64,000 nucleotides of DNA from Chryseobacterium arachidis (GCF_900129245.1 NZ_FQUT01000005.1:1-64000); one strand, 5' to 3'; shown: positions 42,580 to 51,461, counted from the first letter of the stretch. Translations and numbers: made by a program. Notes: generated from the letters alone by a model not told the origin.

Positions 42580-42900
42580 AAAACCTGTTTTGAGTAAATA
42601 TAATGATTTTTTTTTGAATTAAAGGTAGGTTTTGAGTGGGTTTAGTAATTTTTTAATATTAAAAATGAAGTTTTATGTTAAAATAAATTAAAGAAAGAGA
42701 GTTTAAATTTTGTTTTCTTTAATCTGAATACCACATTTTTGTTAAATTTATTTTAAACGCAAAGCTCGCTAAGATTTTTCTAAGTTATTGAGGAAATATT
42801 TTTTGTTCGCGAAGGCGTTTCACCCAGCAAAAGACTGTATGGTTGTTATTCTGACGAAGGAAGAATTTGGTATCCAATGAATCCAAAATTAAATATATAT

Positions 42901-42978
42901 AACGTTTGTCATTCCATAAGAATCTAAGCTGTTATATTTAAAAACTATGCAGAGATTCCTAACCGAATGACAAACGTT
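42901..42978. repeat. Palindromic element with perfect 14-bp ends
   Basis: AACGTTTGTCATTC (42901-42914) and GAATGACAAACGTT (42965-42978) are exact reverse complements, with further partial pairing of GAATCT and AGATTC inside. It fills much of the gene-free gap 42580-43055. Also in that gap, AAACGCAAAGCTCGC (42755-42769) and GTTCGCGAAGGCGTTT (42803-42818) form another partial inverted repeat. Confidence 0.7.
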
Positions 42979-43055
42979 GAGGAAATTTATTCCAAATAAT
43001 TATTTTGAATTTTAGAAAGAATTTAGAAGAAAGAAAAATAAATATTCGATAAAAT

Positions 43056-43880
43056 TTACCATCCACCAGAAGCTCCACCGCCTCCGAAACTTCCGCCACC
43101 GCCAAAGCCTCCAAATCCACCACCGCCGCTGCTTCCGCCAGAGCTTCCTCCACCGAATCCACCGCCTCCGAAACTGCCCGGGAAAGGAAAAAATCCACCT
43201 GGATAATTTCTACGGCCTCTTCTGGATAGGATAACATCATCATCGTCATAATTTCCTCCACCTTTTCCTCCGCCACGGTTTCCAAAAAGAATAGCAATGA
43301 TAATAAAGATGATAAAGGCAATGACAATGATCTTTACAAGTCCTCCGCTACCACCACTACTTTCCTTGTTGTTCAAAGGTTTGAATTTCCCCTGCACTGC
43401 TTCCATTAATGCAGAAGTTCCGCGATTGATACCTTCGTACCATTCTCCCTGCTTGAAGTGTGGTGTTACGATATAATCCAGAATTTGTCCTGCGACAGAT
43501 GCTGTTAAATACTGTTCAACCGCTCGTCCCTGCTGAATCGACATGGTATGATCTTCCGTTGCGATGAGAAAGACGATTCCGTTGTCAACATTCTTTTTTC
43601 CGATGCCCCATTTTTCTCCGAACATGGTTGCAAGGAAATTGACATCTTCACCTTTGGTCGACGGAATAATGATCACTTCAATTTCCGTTGAGGTGGAATC
43701 TGCGAATGCGATCAATTTTTTATTGAGATCATCTTTTTCCTGTTGGCTTAGTAAATTGGCTTCATCAAAAACAGGATAAAGAACACTTGGTTTTGGGGGA
43801 ATCGTGTATTGTGCCGATACAAAAGTGTAAAAGCATACTAATAAAAATGAAAAAACTATTTTAAGAGAACGTAATTTCAT
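43056..43880 (-). CDS. TPM domain-containing membrane protein (YgcG-like)
   Basis: A 274-residue protein with a signal peptide (about 1-23, ending VSAQ), a TPM domain (about 35-165, including VIIIPSTKGEDV and GIVFLIATEDHTMSIQQGRAVE), a transmembrane helix (about 183-202, LVKIIVIAFIIFIIIAIL) and a glycine-rich tail with many GGGG/FGGG runs. The TPM fold (named after TLP18.3, Psb32 and MOLO-1) is linked to membrane-protein assembly or phosphatase-like roles in photosystem II repair. In non-phototrophs its function is unclear. The gene overlaps the preceding TPM gene by 20 bases and belongs to a lemA-TPM-TPM operon. Confidence 0.88.
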   Translation of the reverse strand: MKLRSLKIVFSFLLVCFYTFVSAQYTIPPKPSVLYPVFDEANLLSQQEKDDLNKKLIAFADSTSTEIEVIIIPSTKGEDVNFLATMFGEKWGIGKKNVDNGIVFLIATEDHTMSIQQGRAVEQYLTASVAGQILDYIVTPHFKQGEWYEGINRGTSALMEAVQGKFKPLNNKESSGGSGGLVKIIVIAFIIFIIIAILFGNRGGGKGGGNYDDDDVILSRRGRRNYPGGFFPFPGSFGGGGFGGGSSGGSSGGGGFGGFGGGGSFGGGGASGGW

Positions 43881-44292
43881 TAGGAAGTTCGTTGTGATTT
43901 TCTCCCGTTACGGGAAAATATTTTTTGAGTTCTAAACCTGTTTCAAGGATTCCGCTTTTTAAAGCTTTGTAATAATTTCCTTTGGCAAATTCAGATGTGA
44001 TGTAATCGTGGAGATGATCCCAATAAGACTGACTTACTTTTTCATGAATTCCGGTATCTCCGATGATCGTAAGATATTTTTGTTCAAAATTCACATGGAA
44101 AAGCACAGCATTTCTTTCAGCAGTTTTATTCATGCATAGTTCTTCGAAAACTTTAAAAGCAATTTTGGCATTGTCTTCATCGGTATTGGAGTCGATATGC
44201 ACCCGGATTTCACCGGTAGAATGTTCTTCTGCCGATTGAATAGCTTCCACGAGGGAAGCTATCTGCTGATTGGTAAGGAAAGGTGTTGCCAT
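43861..44292 (-). CDS. TPM domain-containing protein, short form
   Basis: A 143-residue protein consisting almost entirely of a TPM domain: VEAIQSAEEHSTGEIRVHI, NAVLFHVNFEQKYLTIIGD and KGNYYKALKSGI. It has no signal peptide or membrane helix, so it probably acts on the cytoplasmic side. Its ATG overlaps the lemA stop codon by one base (TAATG), and its end overlaps the next TPM gene by 20 bases. The three genes are therefore translated together. The pairing of a soluble and a membrane TPM protein with LemA is common in Bacteroidota. Confidence 0.88.
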   Translation of the reverse strand: MATPFLTNQQIASLVEAIQSAEEHSTGEIRVHIDSNTDEDNAKIAFKVFEELCMNKTAERNAVLFHVNFEQKYLTIIGDTGIHEKVSQSYWDHLHDYITSEFAKGNYYKALKSGILETGLELKKYFPVTGENHNELPNEITFS

Positions 44293-44900
44293 TATTCTGA
44301 GAATACTTCAGGTGCCTTTTCTGCTCCTGCTGCTGCTTTGAAATAAGGTTTTTCCTTAAAGTTGGTAAAATTTGCCAGAATATTATTCGGGAAAGTTTTG
44401 ATCGATGTATTGTAATCCTGAGCCGCAGCGTTGTAATAAACAGTTTCTGTTCTGATGCTGTTTTCAATTGCTGTATATTCTCTCTGGAAATTAATGTATT
44501 GCTGATCTGCCTTTAAGTTAGGATAAGACTCGACAACAGCCATCAATCTGCTTAATGCTCCTGACAATTCACCTTGTGCCGCCTGAAATTTGGCAAGATC
44601 CTGTTCTGTCATGTTCGTAGGATCAATATTGATAGAAGTTGCTTTAGAGCGGGCTTCCACAACTTTTGTTAATGTTTCCTGCTCAAATTTAGAATATGAT
44701 TTTACTGTTCTTTCCAGGTTTGGGATTAGATTGGCTCTCTTCTGATATACCGTTTCTATATTAGACCATTTTGTATTAGCATTTTGTTCTTTGGTTACGA
44801 AGTTGTTGTAGCCGCTTTTGCCCCAAAAGAAAATCACAGCAACAATAATAAGGAGAGCGATACCGATAGTTCCTGCGCTCAGACACCCTTTATTTTTCAT
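44292..44900 (-). CDS. lemA: LemA family protein
   Basis: A 202-residue membrane-anchored LemA protein. A single N-terminal membrane helix (about 8-27, IGIALLIIVAVIFFWG) is followed by helical bundle segments with the family motifs NLIPNLERTVKSY, LTKVVEARSKA, VVESYPNLKA and NNILANF. It is first gene of an operon with two TPM proteins. LemA proteins are thought to act with membrane-bound proteins of unknown function. A minus-strand TATATTTG (44933-44940), 33 bases before the ATG, is a good -7 box and is interleaved with that of folA. Confidence 0.92.
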   Translation of the reverse strand: MKNKGCLSAGTIGIALLIIVAVIFFWGKSGYNNFVTKEQNANTKWSNIETVYQKRANLIPNLERTVKSYSKFEQETLTKVVEARSKATSINIDPTNMTEQDLAKFQAAQGELSGALSRLMAVVESYPNLKADQQYINFQREYTAIENSIRTETVYYNAAAQDYNTSIKTFPNNILANFTNFKEKPYFKAAAGAEKAPEVFSE

Positions 44901-44932
44901 AGTTTAATTTTTTTAATATTTTTTGTGCTAAC

Positions 44933-44960
44933 CAAATATACAAATTATGTGCTAATTTTG
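44933..44960. promoter_or_regulatory. Divergent -7 elements of lemA and folA
   Basis: The minus strand reads TATATTTG at 44933-44940 (lemA side) and the plus strand reads TAATTTTG at 44953-44960 (folA side). The intergenic gap is only 75 bases, so the two promoters must overlap in their upstream parts. Confidence 0.5.
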
Positions 44961-44975
44961 TAAAAAATTATTTTA

Positions 44976-45470
44976 ATGACAACAATTGTGGTGGCAATGG
45001 GAGAGAAGAACGAAATTGGTTTTGAAAATCAGTTGCTTTGGCATCTTCCGAAAGATTTAAAACACTTTAAAGAGATCACTTCAGGGCATCCGGTGATTAT
45101 GGGAAGGAAAACGTATGAAAGCATAGGGAAACCGCTTCCTAACCGCACGAATATTGTTGTGTCGAGAAAAACCGACTGGTTTGAAGAAGGAATTTTAATC
45201 GTCGGAAGTATTAAAGAAGCTGTGAAATTCGCAAAAAAGATCGATGAGGAGGTCTTCATTATCGGTGGAGGAAAAATTTATGAGCAGACCATGGATGTTG
45301 TTGATAAATTGGAAGTTACTTTAGTAAAAGCTGATCTTGAAGCAGATACCTATTTTCCAAAAATTGATCTTAAAATCTGGAAAAAAGTAAACGAAGTCTG
45401 CCATGAAAATGACGAAAAAAATCAATACGACTTCTGTTTTCAAACGTTTGAAAAGGTTGATGGCAAATAG
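44976..45470 (+). CDS. folA: Dihydrofolate reductase
   Basis: A 164-residue DHFR of normal length. Visible motifs are the N-terminal VVAMGEKNEIGFENQLLWHLPKDLKHF with the W-x-L-P-x-D-L active-site run, VIMGRKTYESIGKPLPNR for the NADPH site, and FIIGGGKIYEQ. It reduces dihydrofolate to tetrahydrofolate, feeding thymidylate, purine and methionine synthesis. It stands alone on the plus strand, divergent from lemA. Thymidylate synthase, its common neighbour, is not next to it. Confidence 0.95.
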   Translation: MTTIVVAMGEKNEIGFENQLLWHLPKDLKHFKEITSGHPVIMGRKTYESIGKPLPNRTNIVVSRKTDWFEEGILIVGSIKEAVKFAKKIDEEVFIIGGGKIYEQTMDVVDKLEVTLVKADLEADTYFPKIDLKIWKKVNEVCHENDEKNQYDFCFQTFEKVDGK

Positions 45471-45590
45471 TTGTTGGTTGATAGTTTTAAAATGCTTGAG
45501 AAAAATGATAAAAGTTTTAGCCATAAACCATCAACAAACAACAAACAACTACCAACGAATTTCTTATCTTTGCACTTCTAAAATTTAATA

Positions 45591-46160
45591 ATGAATAAAT
45601 ACATAAAAATTGCAGTTGCGGCGGTTCTTATTTTTTTAGGACTTTATATGATGTTCTTTACAAGAAGTCTAGGTTGGGGAATTATAGTTTTCCTTCTGGC
45701 TGCAGCACCGATTCTGCTTTTCTTTAAAAATGAATATATTCTTTTGGCTTTCTGGCAGTTGAGAAAACAAAATATGGAAAAAGCAGGAGAGTGGCTTAAA
45801 AATATTACGGATTATAAAACTCAGCTTCATAAAACCCAATACGGATATTTCCACTATTTAATGGGATTAACACAAGCTCAGGATCATCCAACGAAAGTAG
45901 AACCTTTCATGAAAAAAGCTTTAGAATACGGTTTAAACATGAAGCATGACAGAGCAATGGCAACATTGAATCTTGCAGCAGCAGCGATTTCGAAAGGAAG
46001 AAAGCAGGAAGGGCAGAAACTTTTGGATGAAGCAAAAAGATTGGACAGCGCAGGGATGATGACCGATCAGATCAAAATGATGAAAGATCAGCTGAAAATG
46101 CCGACAATGCAAAAGCACATGCATAACCCGAACATGAGAAACAGAGGGAAATTCTTTTAA
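45591..46160 (+). CDS. Membrane protein with TPR-like C-terminal half, unknown function
   Basis: A 189-residue protein with two adjacent membrane helices at the start (about 7-24 and 28-45). A soluble part follows, with helix pairs resembling degenerate tetratricopeptide repeats (YGYFHYLMGLTQAQ, then AMATLNLAAAAISKGRKQEGQKLLDEAKRLD). The C-terminus is Met/Lys-rich (MPTMQKHMHNPNM). I do not recognise a named family. TATCTTTG at 45565-45572, 19 bases before the ATG, is a good -7 box. Confidence 0.65.
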   Translation: MNKYIKIAVAAVLIFLGLYMMFFTRSLGWGIIVFLLAAAPILLFFKNEYILLAFWQLRKQNMEKAGEWLKNITDYKTQLHKTQYGYFHYLMGLTQAQDHPTKVEPFMKKALEYGLNMKHDRAMATLNLAAAAISKGRKQEGQKLLDEAKRLDSAGMMTDQIKMMKDQLKMPTMQKHMHNPNMRNRGKFF

Positions 46161-46188
46161 TTGGGAATACTTTACTTTATAAAAAAAC

Positions 46189-46218
46189 AAAGCATCTAAT
46201 TTATTTTAGGTGCTTTTT
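46189..46218. terminator. Bidirectional terminator
   Basis: AAAGCATCT and AGGTGCTTT (one G-T pair) form a stem with A-rich and T-rich flanks. It lies between the TPR-like gene and the end of the minus-strand lipoprotein frame, and ends exactly at that frame's second stop codon. Confidence 0.65.
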
Positions 46219-46391
46219 TATTTGAATGATGGAGGAGGTGGTGGTTCTGGTGATTTAAAAAATGTATCATCAGGATAAATTTTCTTGCGGATTAAGGCAA
46301 ATCGATCCAGTTTATTAAATTTATCTTCCAACCCATCATCATAGAAAGCTTTAGATTGAGCCTTGTTCTTATAATAAAGAATCACAAGAGG
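46218..46391 (-). pseudogene. In-frame continuation of the 46392-46748 lipoprotein gene beyond a TAG codon
   Basis: Directly after the TAG at 46392-46394, the same frame stays open for 57 codons and ends with TAA at 46218. It reads as plausible coding sequence (PLVILYYKNKAQSKAFYDDG, then FALIRKKIYPDD and a PEPPPPPS end). The terminator follows the second stop, not the first. This suggests that the original protein was about 175 residues and has been cut by one nonsense change, for example CAG to TAG. Confidence 0.5.
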
Positions 46392-46748
46392 CTAATGGAT
46401 GTCAGTTTTAGGCTTGTCTTCTTTTTTTAAGTATTTAAAATAATTTTCAAAAGATAATTGACCTAAAATCTGAAAGTTATAAACCCTTTTTTGTATATCC
46501 TGTTTTCTATTTTCAAACGAATTGATCTCCGAATGAGCTTTTAAAAATACAGTATCATTTTGTTTGATAAAAGTAAAAACCTCATGTGCAGCATACATAC
46601 ATGCGGAATAATCTATATTCACTTCAACAGTATCTCCATTTTCCATTTTTTCTGAAAACCGATATAGATCTTTTTCCAAATCAAATTTACTCTCATATTT
46701 GCAGGAGAATAACAGTGAAAGAAAAAATAGAGAAATTACAACTTTCAT
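46392..46748 (-). CDS. Small lipoprotein, probably truncated by an in-frame TAG
   Basis: A 118-residue protein with a lipoprotein signal (MKVVISLFFLSLLFSC16). The mature part (KFDLEKDLYRFSEKM, VNIDYSACMYAAHEVFTFIKQND) is not a family I recognise. Its ATG is 3 bases downstream of the TRIC channel stop codon, so it is the last gene of that unit. The reading frame continues past the TAG for 57 more codons; see the entry for 46218-46391. It may still function as the short form. Confidence 0.6.
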   Translation of the reverse strand: MKVVISLFFLSLLFSCKYESKFDLEKDLYRFSEKMENGDTVEVNIDYSACMYAAHEVFTFIKQNDTVFLKAHSEINSFENRKQDIQKRVYNFQILGQLSFENYFKYLKKEDKPKTDIH

Positions 46749-46751
46749 AAA

Positions 46752-47384
46752 TTACATTTCGGAATTGGTTTCATACCCATAAAATTTAGGGATCTGCCAA
46801 TGGTATTTTACAGCTAAAGTTCTTATAGTTACAATCAATAAAATCGTGAAAACCTGAATAATAGTATAAGAAAGAGTAGTGAATTTTGTTAAGAGTAAAA
46901 ATATAGAACCTCCCACAATACAAGCGGTGGCATAGATTTCCTTCCTGAAGATCAAAGGAATTCTATTGAGCAGTATATCCCGGATGATCCCTCCGAAGCA
47001 ACCTGTTATCGTTCCCAACCCGATACATATCAGAGGATGAATATCGGCGTGAAGTCCTTTCTGGACCCCGATAATGGTAAACAACCCCAATCCAAAACTG
47101 TCAAAAATAAATAAAGTTACCCTGAAATTTTTTTCAAATGATTTAAATATCATGGTGAAAATGCTTGTCAGAATAATCAAGGCACAGGTCAAAAGATCAT
47201 GCATCCAGAAGACCGGGATATCAAGCAAAAGATCTCGCACGGTTCCTCCACCCACGGAAGTTACGAACGCGATAATCAATACACCAAACGGATCGAGACG
47301 TTTCTGCATCGCTGCAAAACTTCCCGACATCGAAAAGGAGATCGTTCCTAAGACCTCTATGGCAAAATTGAACTGTTCGTGCAT
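46752..47384 (-). CDS. Trimeric intracellular cation (TRIC) channel family protein
   Basis: A 210-residue membrane protein of the TRIC/YicG (UPF0126) family with about seven helices in two inverted repeats. Each repeat carries the signature glycine-arginine motif: GGGTVRDLLL around residues 47-56 and GGIIRDILL around 130-138. Bacterial TRICs form homotrimeric K+-conducting channels in the inner membrane. A small lipoprotein gene follows 3 bases downstream, and coaD lies 98 bases upstream. Confidence 0.92.
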   Translation of the reverse strand: MHEQFNFAIEVLGTISFSMSGSFAAMQKRLDPFGVLIIAFVTSVGGGTVRDLLLDIPVFWMHDLLTCALIILTSIFTMIFKSFEKNFRVTLFIFDSFGLGLFTIIGVQKGLHADIHPLICIGLGTITGCFGGIIRDILLNRIPLIFRKEIYATACIVGGSIFLLLTKFTTLSYTIIQVFTILLIVTIRTLAVKYHWQIPKFYGYETNSEM

Positions 47385-47482
47385 GTTTTATAAAAATAAA
47401 ATGATAATTGATGAATGATTTTCTTTTTAAGCAAAACTTCTACCATTCTCCAATTATCATTTAAAGCTTATTGAAATTTTCT

Positions 47483-47947
47483 TTATTTCTCCACTCTCAC
47501 GGAATCCGGAACTAAAAGTTCATATTCCCCGCCGTGATTAATAATTTCCCTCACAATGCTGCTGCTGATGAAAGATTTTCCGGATGAAGTTAATAAAAAT
47601 ACGGTTTCCAGTTTTTTATGAGCTAATGTCCTGTTGGTATGAGCGATGGCTTTTTCAAATTCAAAATCCGCAGGATTTCTTAAACCTCTGATGATGTACT
47701 GCGCATTTTTTTCAAAACAGTAATCCACTGTTAAGCCTTCAAAAAAATCAACTTCCACGTTAGGAAATTCAGCCACGGAGTTTTGAATGAATTCTATTCT
47801 TTTTTCTAAAGGGAACATATATTTTTTTTGAGAATTCTGTCCGATTGCGATAATCAATTTATCAAAAAGCGGGGCAGCTCGTTCTATAATATCGTAGTGT
47901 CCTAGAGTAATCGGATCAAAAGAACCCGGGAAAACAGCAATTTTCAT
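47483..47947 (-). CDS. coaD: Phosphopantetheine adenylyltransferase
   Basis: A 154-residue CoaD of usual size. The nucleotidyltransferase signature T-x-G-H is present in PGSFDPITLGHYDII, and the second conserved segment, SGKSFISSSIVREI, includes the I-S-S-S-x-V-R-E motif. It makes dephospho-CoA from phosphopantetheine and ATP, the penultimate step of CoA synthesis. It is on the minus strand 94 bases downstream of ddl; coaD-ddl-PASTA-rluD order is common in related bacteria. Confidence 0.96.
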   Translation of the reverse strand: MKIAVFPGSFDPITLGHYDIIERAAPLFDKLIIAIGQNSQKKYMFPLEKRIEFIQNSVAEFPNVEVDFFEGLTVDYCFEKNAQYIIRGLRNPADFEFEKAIAHTNRTLAHKKLETVFLLTSSGKSFISSSIVREIINHGGEYELLVPDSVRVEK

Positions 47948-48041
47948 GCGTATAAAAGTTATAAGTTATAAATTATGAATGATGAGGGAGACAAATACGG
48001 AGTTATCAACTTCCATCTTCTATCCTCCATCGTCCATTCTT

Positions 48042-49031
48042 TTAATTTTTATGTAAAGCTTTTTCAACCTCGTTTCCACAAAGGTCTTTGATAGAAATTC
48101 CGTAGATTTTTGCCTGTTGAGGAAGAATACTTGCCGGTGAGAATCCCGGATTGGTATTCATTTCCAGCATATAAGGAATTCCGTCCATTAAGATAAATTC
48201 ACTTCTCGAGAAACCGCTCATTCCAAGAGAATTATAAGCTCTTTTCGAGATTTCTTCCACACGGATTCTTGTTTCATCGTCGATTCTTGCAGGGGTAATT
48301 TCTTCAGAAGCACCTTCATATTTGGCTTCGTAATCGAAGAATTCATTTTGTGGAACGATCTCTGTAATTCCCAAAACGATGGTTTCGCCTTTATAATCGA
48401 TCACTCCCACAGAAACTTCCATGCCGTCTAAGAAACTTTCAATTAAAATTTCATCATCTTCTTTGAAAGCAATTTCCGTCGCTGCAATTAATTCAGACTT
48501 TTCTTTCACTTTTGAAATTCCTAAGGAAGATCCGGATTGGTTTGGTTTAACAAAAACCGGTAATCCTAGATTTTCTATGATTTCGTCAACATTGATTTTT
48601 TCTCCTTTTCTTAAATAGACACTTTTTGCAGAAGGAATTCCGTATTTTGAAAGTACAGCTAATGTATCTTTTTTGTTGAACGTTAAAGCACTCTGATAAA
48701 AATCACAACCTGTATATTTTTGTCCGATGGCATCCCAATACGCCTGAAGAATACCATTTTCTCCCGGCGTTCCGTGGATGATATTAAAACAAACATCGAA
48801 TTTCAGGGTTTTATTTTCTAATTCTACTGAAAAATCGCCTTTATTGATTTCGTATTTTGTATCATTTTCGCCCAAGAAATACCATTCATCTTTCAGGATC
48901 ACTACTTTATATACATCGTAAAGTTCTCTGTCTAAAGAATCGTAAATTAATTGTCCGCTTTTTAATGATACAACATATTCGTCAGAATAGCCTCCCATTA
49001 CTACGGCAACTTGTTTTTTGCTCATATTCAT
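48042..49031 (-). CDS. ddl: D-alanine--D-alanine ligase
   Basis: A 329-residue ATP-grasp ligase. Motifs in order: an N-terminal VAVVMGGYSDEYVVSL, then PVFVKPNQSGSSLGISK for ATP binding, and SGFSRSEFILMDGIPYMLEMNTNPGF, which supplies the magnesium-binding Glu and Asn. It joins two D-alanines for peptidoglycan precursors in the cytoplasm. Two Met codons at positions 1 and 3 give alternative starts (49031 or 49025). It diverges from the PASTA protein gene and is followed by coaD. Confidence 0.95.
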   Translation of the reverse strand: MNMSKKQVAVVMGGYSDEYVVSLKSGQLIYDSLDRELYDVYKVVILKDEWYFLGENDTKYEINKGDFSVELENKTLKFDVCFNIIHGTPGENGILQAYWDAIGQKYTGCDFYQSALTFNKKDTLAVLSKYGIPSAKSVYLRKGEKINVDEIIENLGLPVFVKPNQSGSSLGISKVKEKSELIAATEIAFKEDDEILIESFLDGMEVSVGVIDYKGETIVLGITEIVPQNEFFDYEAKYEGASEEITPARIDDETRIRVEEISKRAYNSLGMSGFSRSEFILMDGIPYMLEMNTNPGFSPASILPQQAKIYGISIKDLCGNEVEKALHKN

Positions 49032-49180
49032 ATAGTATCAATTAAGGCAAATTTAATCATTTTCTATAATGGATAACCGCAAAATCAGAATTTTTGAAAT
49101 CAAAAATGAAATGTGTTAAATAAAAAGCACATTCTAAAATTATTAGTTATATTTGCTGTTTAATTATAGTCATTTTAAGT

Positions 49181-50293
49181 ATGCTTAAATCACTTTTCAA
49201 TTGGAAAGTCTTACTGAACTTAGTCGTAGCCATCGGTGTTTTTGTGGGGTTGGTTTGGCTTACATTTCGTTGGTTAGAATATCATACCAATCACGGTCAG
49301 GAAATTCCCGTTCCCAATATTGTCAATAAATCTGTACAGGAAGCCATCAAAATATTAGACGATTCCGGGTTGGAATATGAAGTCGATAGTTTTAATTATG
49401 ATCCTAAATACAGACCTTTTCAAGTTTTACAGGTATATCCGGTTCCGGGTTCCCGTGTAAAAGACGGAAGAGCCATTCAGTTAAAAGTTAACCCAAGAAC
49501 CTGGGCGAGAGTGGAGGTTCCTGATGTTATCAATAAATATTCAGGTTTAGCTTTCCAGCGACTGGAACAGGTAGGATTGAAAGTGGGGGATACGATTTAC
49601 GAGCCAAGTATCCAAAAAGATGCAGTAATAAGAATCCTCTATAAAGGAAATGAGGTAAAACCTAAAACAAAACTGGCGAGATTCTCTATCGTTGATGTGG
49701 TAATCGGTTCCGGACCGATGAGGAATATTGCTATTCCTAATGTGGTAGGATTAACAGTGAAAGAAGCGAGACAGGTAATTGCTAAAAGCATGTTTGAAGT
49801 AGGTCTTGTTGATCATGAAGATGGCAGCAAGGACGAATCTGATGTGATTTATTATCAGGATCCGGCTCCGGGAGATGTCCGGGATCAGGGAATGCAGATT
49901 GACCTCTGGGCGAGTAAGAGAACGCTTGCTGAATTGAGCGCCAAAATAGAACAGCTGAATTCTACCTACAGAATGAAAGTAGATACGGCTTTACCTCCGG
50001 TCCAGTATCAGGAAATGCCGATGCATCAGGAACAGAATTACGATACGCCTCCGCCGGCACCGCCTAAAAGAGACTATCCGAAACCGGCAACAGATGCCCC
50101 TAAAACTGATGTTTCTAAAACAACAGCAACAAAACCTGCAGCTTCGGTAGCAGAAAACAATAAACCTAAAACAACTACTTCTAATTCAGGAAGTAGTTCT
50201 GGTAATAATACGGCGGCAAACAGCAGCAAGCCTGCGACAACAGCAACAAAACCTGCTGAAAAGCCAAAAGCTAAAAAAGTAGTCGTAGAATAA
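49181..50293 (+). CDS. Membrane-anchored PASTA domain protein
   Basis: A 370-residue protein. One N-terminal membrane helix (about 10-30) is followed by three PASTA domains (roughly 38-105, 108-180 and 183-255, each opening with I/V-P-[N/D]-V/I-V/I). The last ~100 residues are a low-complexity Pro/Lys/Thr/Ser tail. There is no kinase domain, unlike PASTA kinases of Gram-positives. The PASTA part is expected to face the periplasm and bind cell-wall material. Its place between ddl and a pseudouridine synthase is conserved in relatives. TATATTTG at 49148-49155 is a good -7 box, 25 bases before the ATG. Confidence 0.88.
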   Translation: MLKSLFNWKVLLNLVVAIGVFVGLVWLTFRWLEYHTNHGQEIPVPNIVNKSVQEAIKILDDSGLEYEVDSFNYDPKYRPFQVLQVYPVPGSRVKDGRAIQLKVNPRTWARVEVPDVINKYSGLAFQRLEQVGLKVGDTIYEPSIQKDAVIRILYKGNEVKPKTKLARFSIVDVVIGSGPMRNIAIPNVVGLTVKEARQVIAKSMFEVGLVDHEDGSKDESDVIYYQDPAPGDVRDQGMQIDLWASKRTLAELSAKIEQLNSTYRMKVDTALPPVQYQEMPMHQEQNYDTPPPAPPKRDYPKPATDAPKTDVSKTTATKPAASVAENNKPKTTTSNSGSSSGNNTAANSSKPATTATKPAEKPKAKKVVVE

Positions 50294-50317
50294 TAAATTA
50301 ATTATAACACAAAATAC

Positions 50318-50350
50318 AGGCTTCAACTTTCATTATGTTGAAGCCTTTTG
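50318..50350 (+). terminator. Terminator between the PASTA and RluD-type genes
   Basis: AGGCTTCAAC and GTTGAAGCCT form a perfect ten-base stem with a nine-base loop and a short T run. It lies 18 bases before the next ATG, so that gene may depend on read-through or its own promoter. Confidence 0.7.
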
Positions 50351-50367
50351 TATAAAAGATAAAAGCA

Positions 50368-51441
50368 ATGGCAGAAGATAACGAAGATTTTTTAGATGAA
50401 GAATTATTAGACCAAAACAGTATTGATAATATTGATATTGATGAGGAAAATAAAGGGCTGTACGAGCATCTTAATATCACTGTAGACAAAAGTCAGGAGC
50501 CGTTAAGAATTGATAAGTTCCTGTTGATTTTCCGACAGAATTCTTCAAGGAATAAAATTTCACAGACCTGCAGAGCCGGAAATGTTATCGTAAACGGAAT
50601 TGCGGTTAAGCAAAATTATCGTGTAAAACCGGGCGACCAGATTTCTGTATTACTGGCACATCCTCCAAGGGAAAATGTTATAATTCCTCAGAATATCCCT
50701 ATTAATATTGTGTATGAAGATGATGATCTTATTGTGGTAGACAAAGATCCGGGAATGGTGGTACATCCTGGATTCGGAAACTGGGACGGAACTTTGGTCA
50801 ACGCTTTAGCTTATCATTTTGAACAAAATGGTGCAAAATCAGACCTCGACAGGGTAGGTTTAGTGCATAGAATCGATAAAGATACTTCAGGACTTTTGGT
50901 AATTGCCAAAAATGAATATGCCTTAAGTTTCCTGGCAAAACAGTTCTTCGACAGAAAAACGAAAAGATTATATTGGGCATTCGTTTGGGGGAATGTACAG
51001 GACGATGCAGGTACAATTCGAGGTCATATAGGGCGTCACCCGAAAAACAGGATGCAAATGCATACCTATGAAGACGGAAGCCAGGGGAAACATGCCGTGA
51101 CACATTACAAAGTTCTGGAAAGATTTAAATACATGACTTGGGTAGAGTGTAAACTGGAGACAGGTAGAACGCATCAGATCAGAGCGCACTTTAAGCACAT
51201 CGGGCATACCTTATTTAATGATGAAAGATATGAAGGTCATACCCCGCTCCGTGGAGTGAATCTTCCTAAATATAAGCAGTTTATAAAAAATGTCTTTGAG
51301 ATTTTACCCAGACATGCGCTCCATGCCCACACTTTAGGATTTATACATCCGACTACAAAGAAAGAATTATATTTTGAAAGCCCAATGCCGAAAGATATGG
51401 CGGATGCTGTAAAAAAATGGAGAAATTATTTAGAAAACTAA
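50368..51441 (+). CDS. RluA/RluD-family pseudouridine synthase
   Basis: A 357-residue pseudouridine synthase. An acidic N-terminal extension of about 40 residues precedes an S4 RNA-binding domain (about 48-105, IDKFLLIFRQNSSRNKISQ). The catalytic domain follows, with H167-R-I-D170-K-D-TSGLL, where D170 is the nucleophile, and later the conserved LETGRTHQIRAHFKHIGH. S4 plus this domain matches RluD, which modifies the helix 69 region of 23S rRNA, although RluC-type specificity is not excluded. It is co-directional with the PASTA gene, but a hairpin lies between them. Confidence 0.9.
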   Translation: MAEDNEDFLDEELLDQNSIDNIDIDEENKGLYEHLNITVDKSQEPLRIDKFLLIFRQNSSRNKISQTCRAGNVIVNGIAVKQNYRVKPGDQISVLLAHPPRENVIIPQNIPINIVYEDDDLIVVDKDPGMVVHPGFGNWDGTLVNALAYHFEQNGAKSDLDRVGLVHRIDKDTSGLLVIAKNEYALSFLAKQFFDRKTKRLYWAFVWGNVQDDAGTIRGHIGRHPKNRMQMHTYEDGSQGKHAVTHYKVLERFKYMTWVECKLETGRTHQIRAHFKHIGHTLFNDERYEGHTPLRGVNLPKYKQFIKNVFEILPRHALHAHTLGFIHPTTKKELYFESPMPKDMADAVKKWRNYLEN

Positions 51442-51461
51442 AAATATATTGAGAATTTTTT

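Noticed and set aside
42959-43327. 122-codon minus-strand frame inside the TPM gene
   Set aside because: It is an alternative frame of the glycine-rich tail, which yields artificial Ala/Glu/Val repeats.
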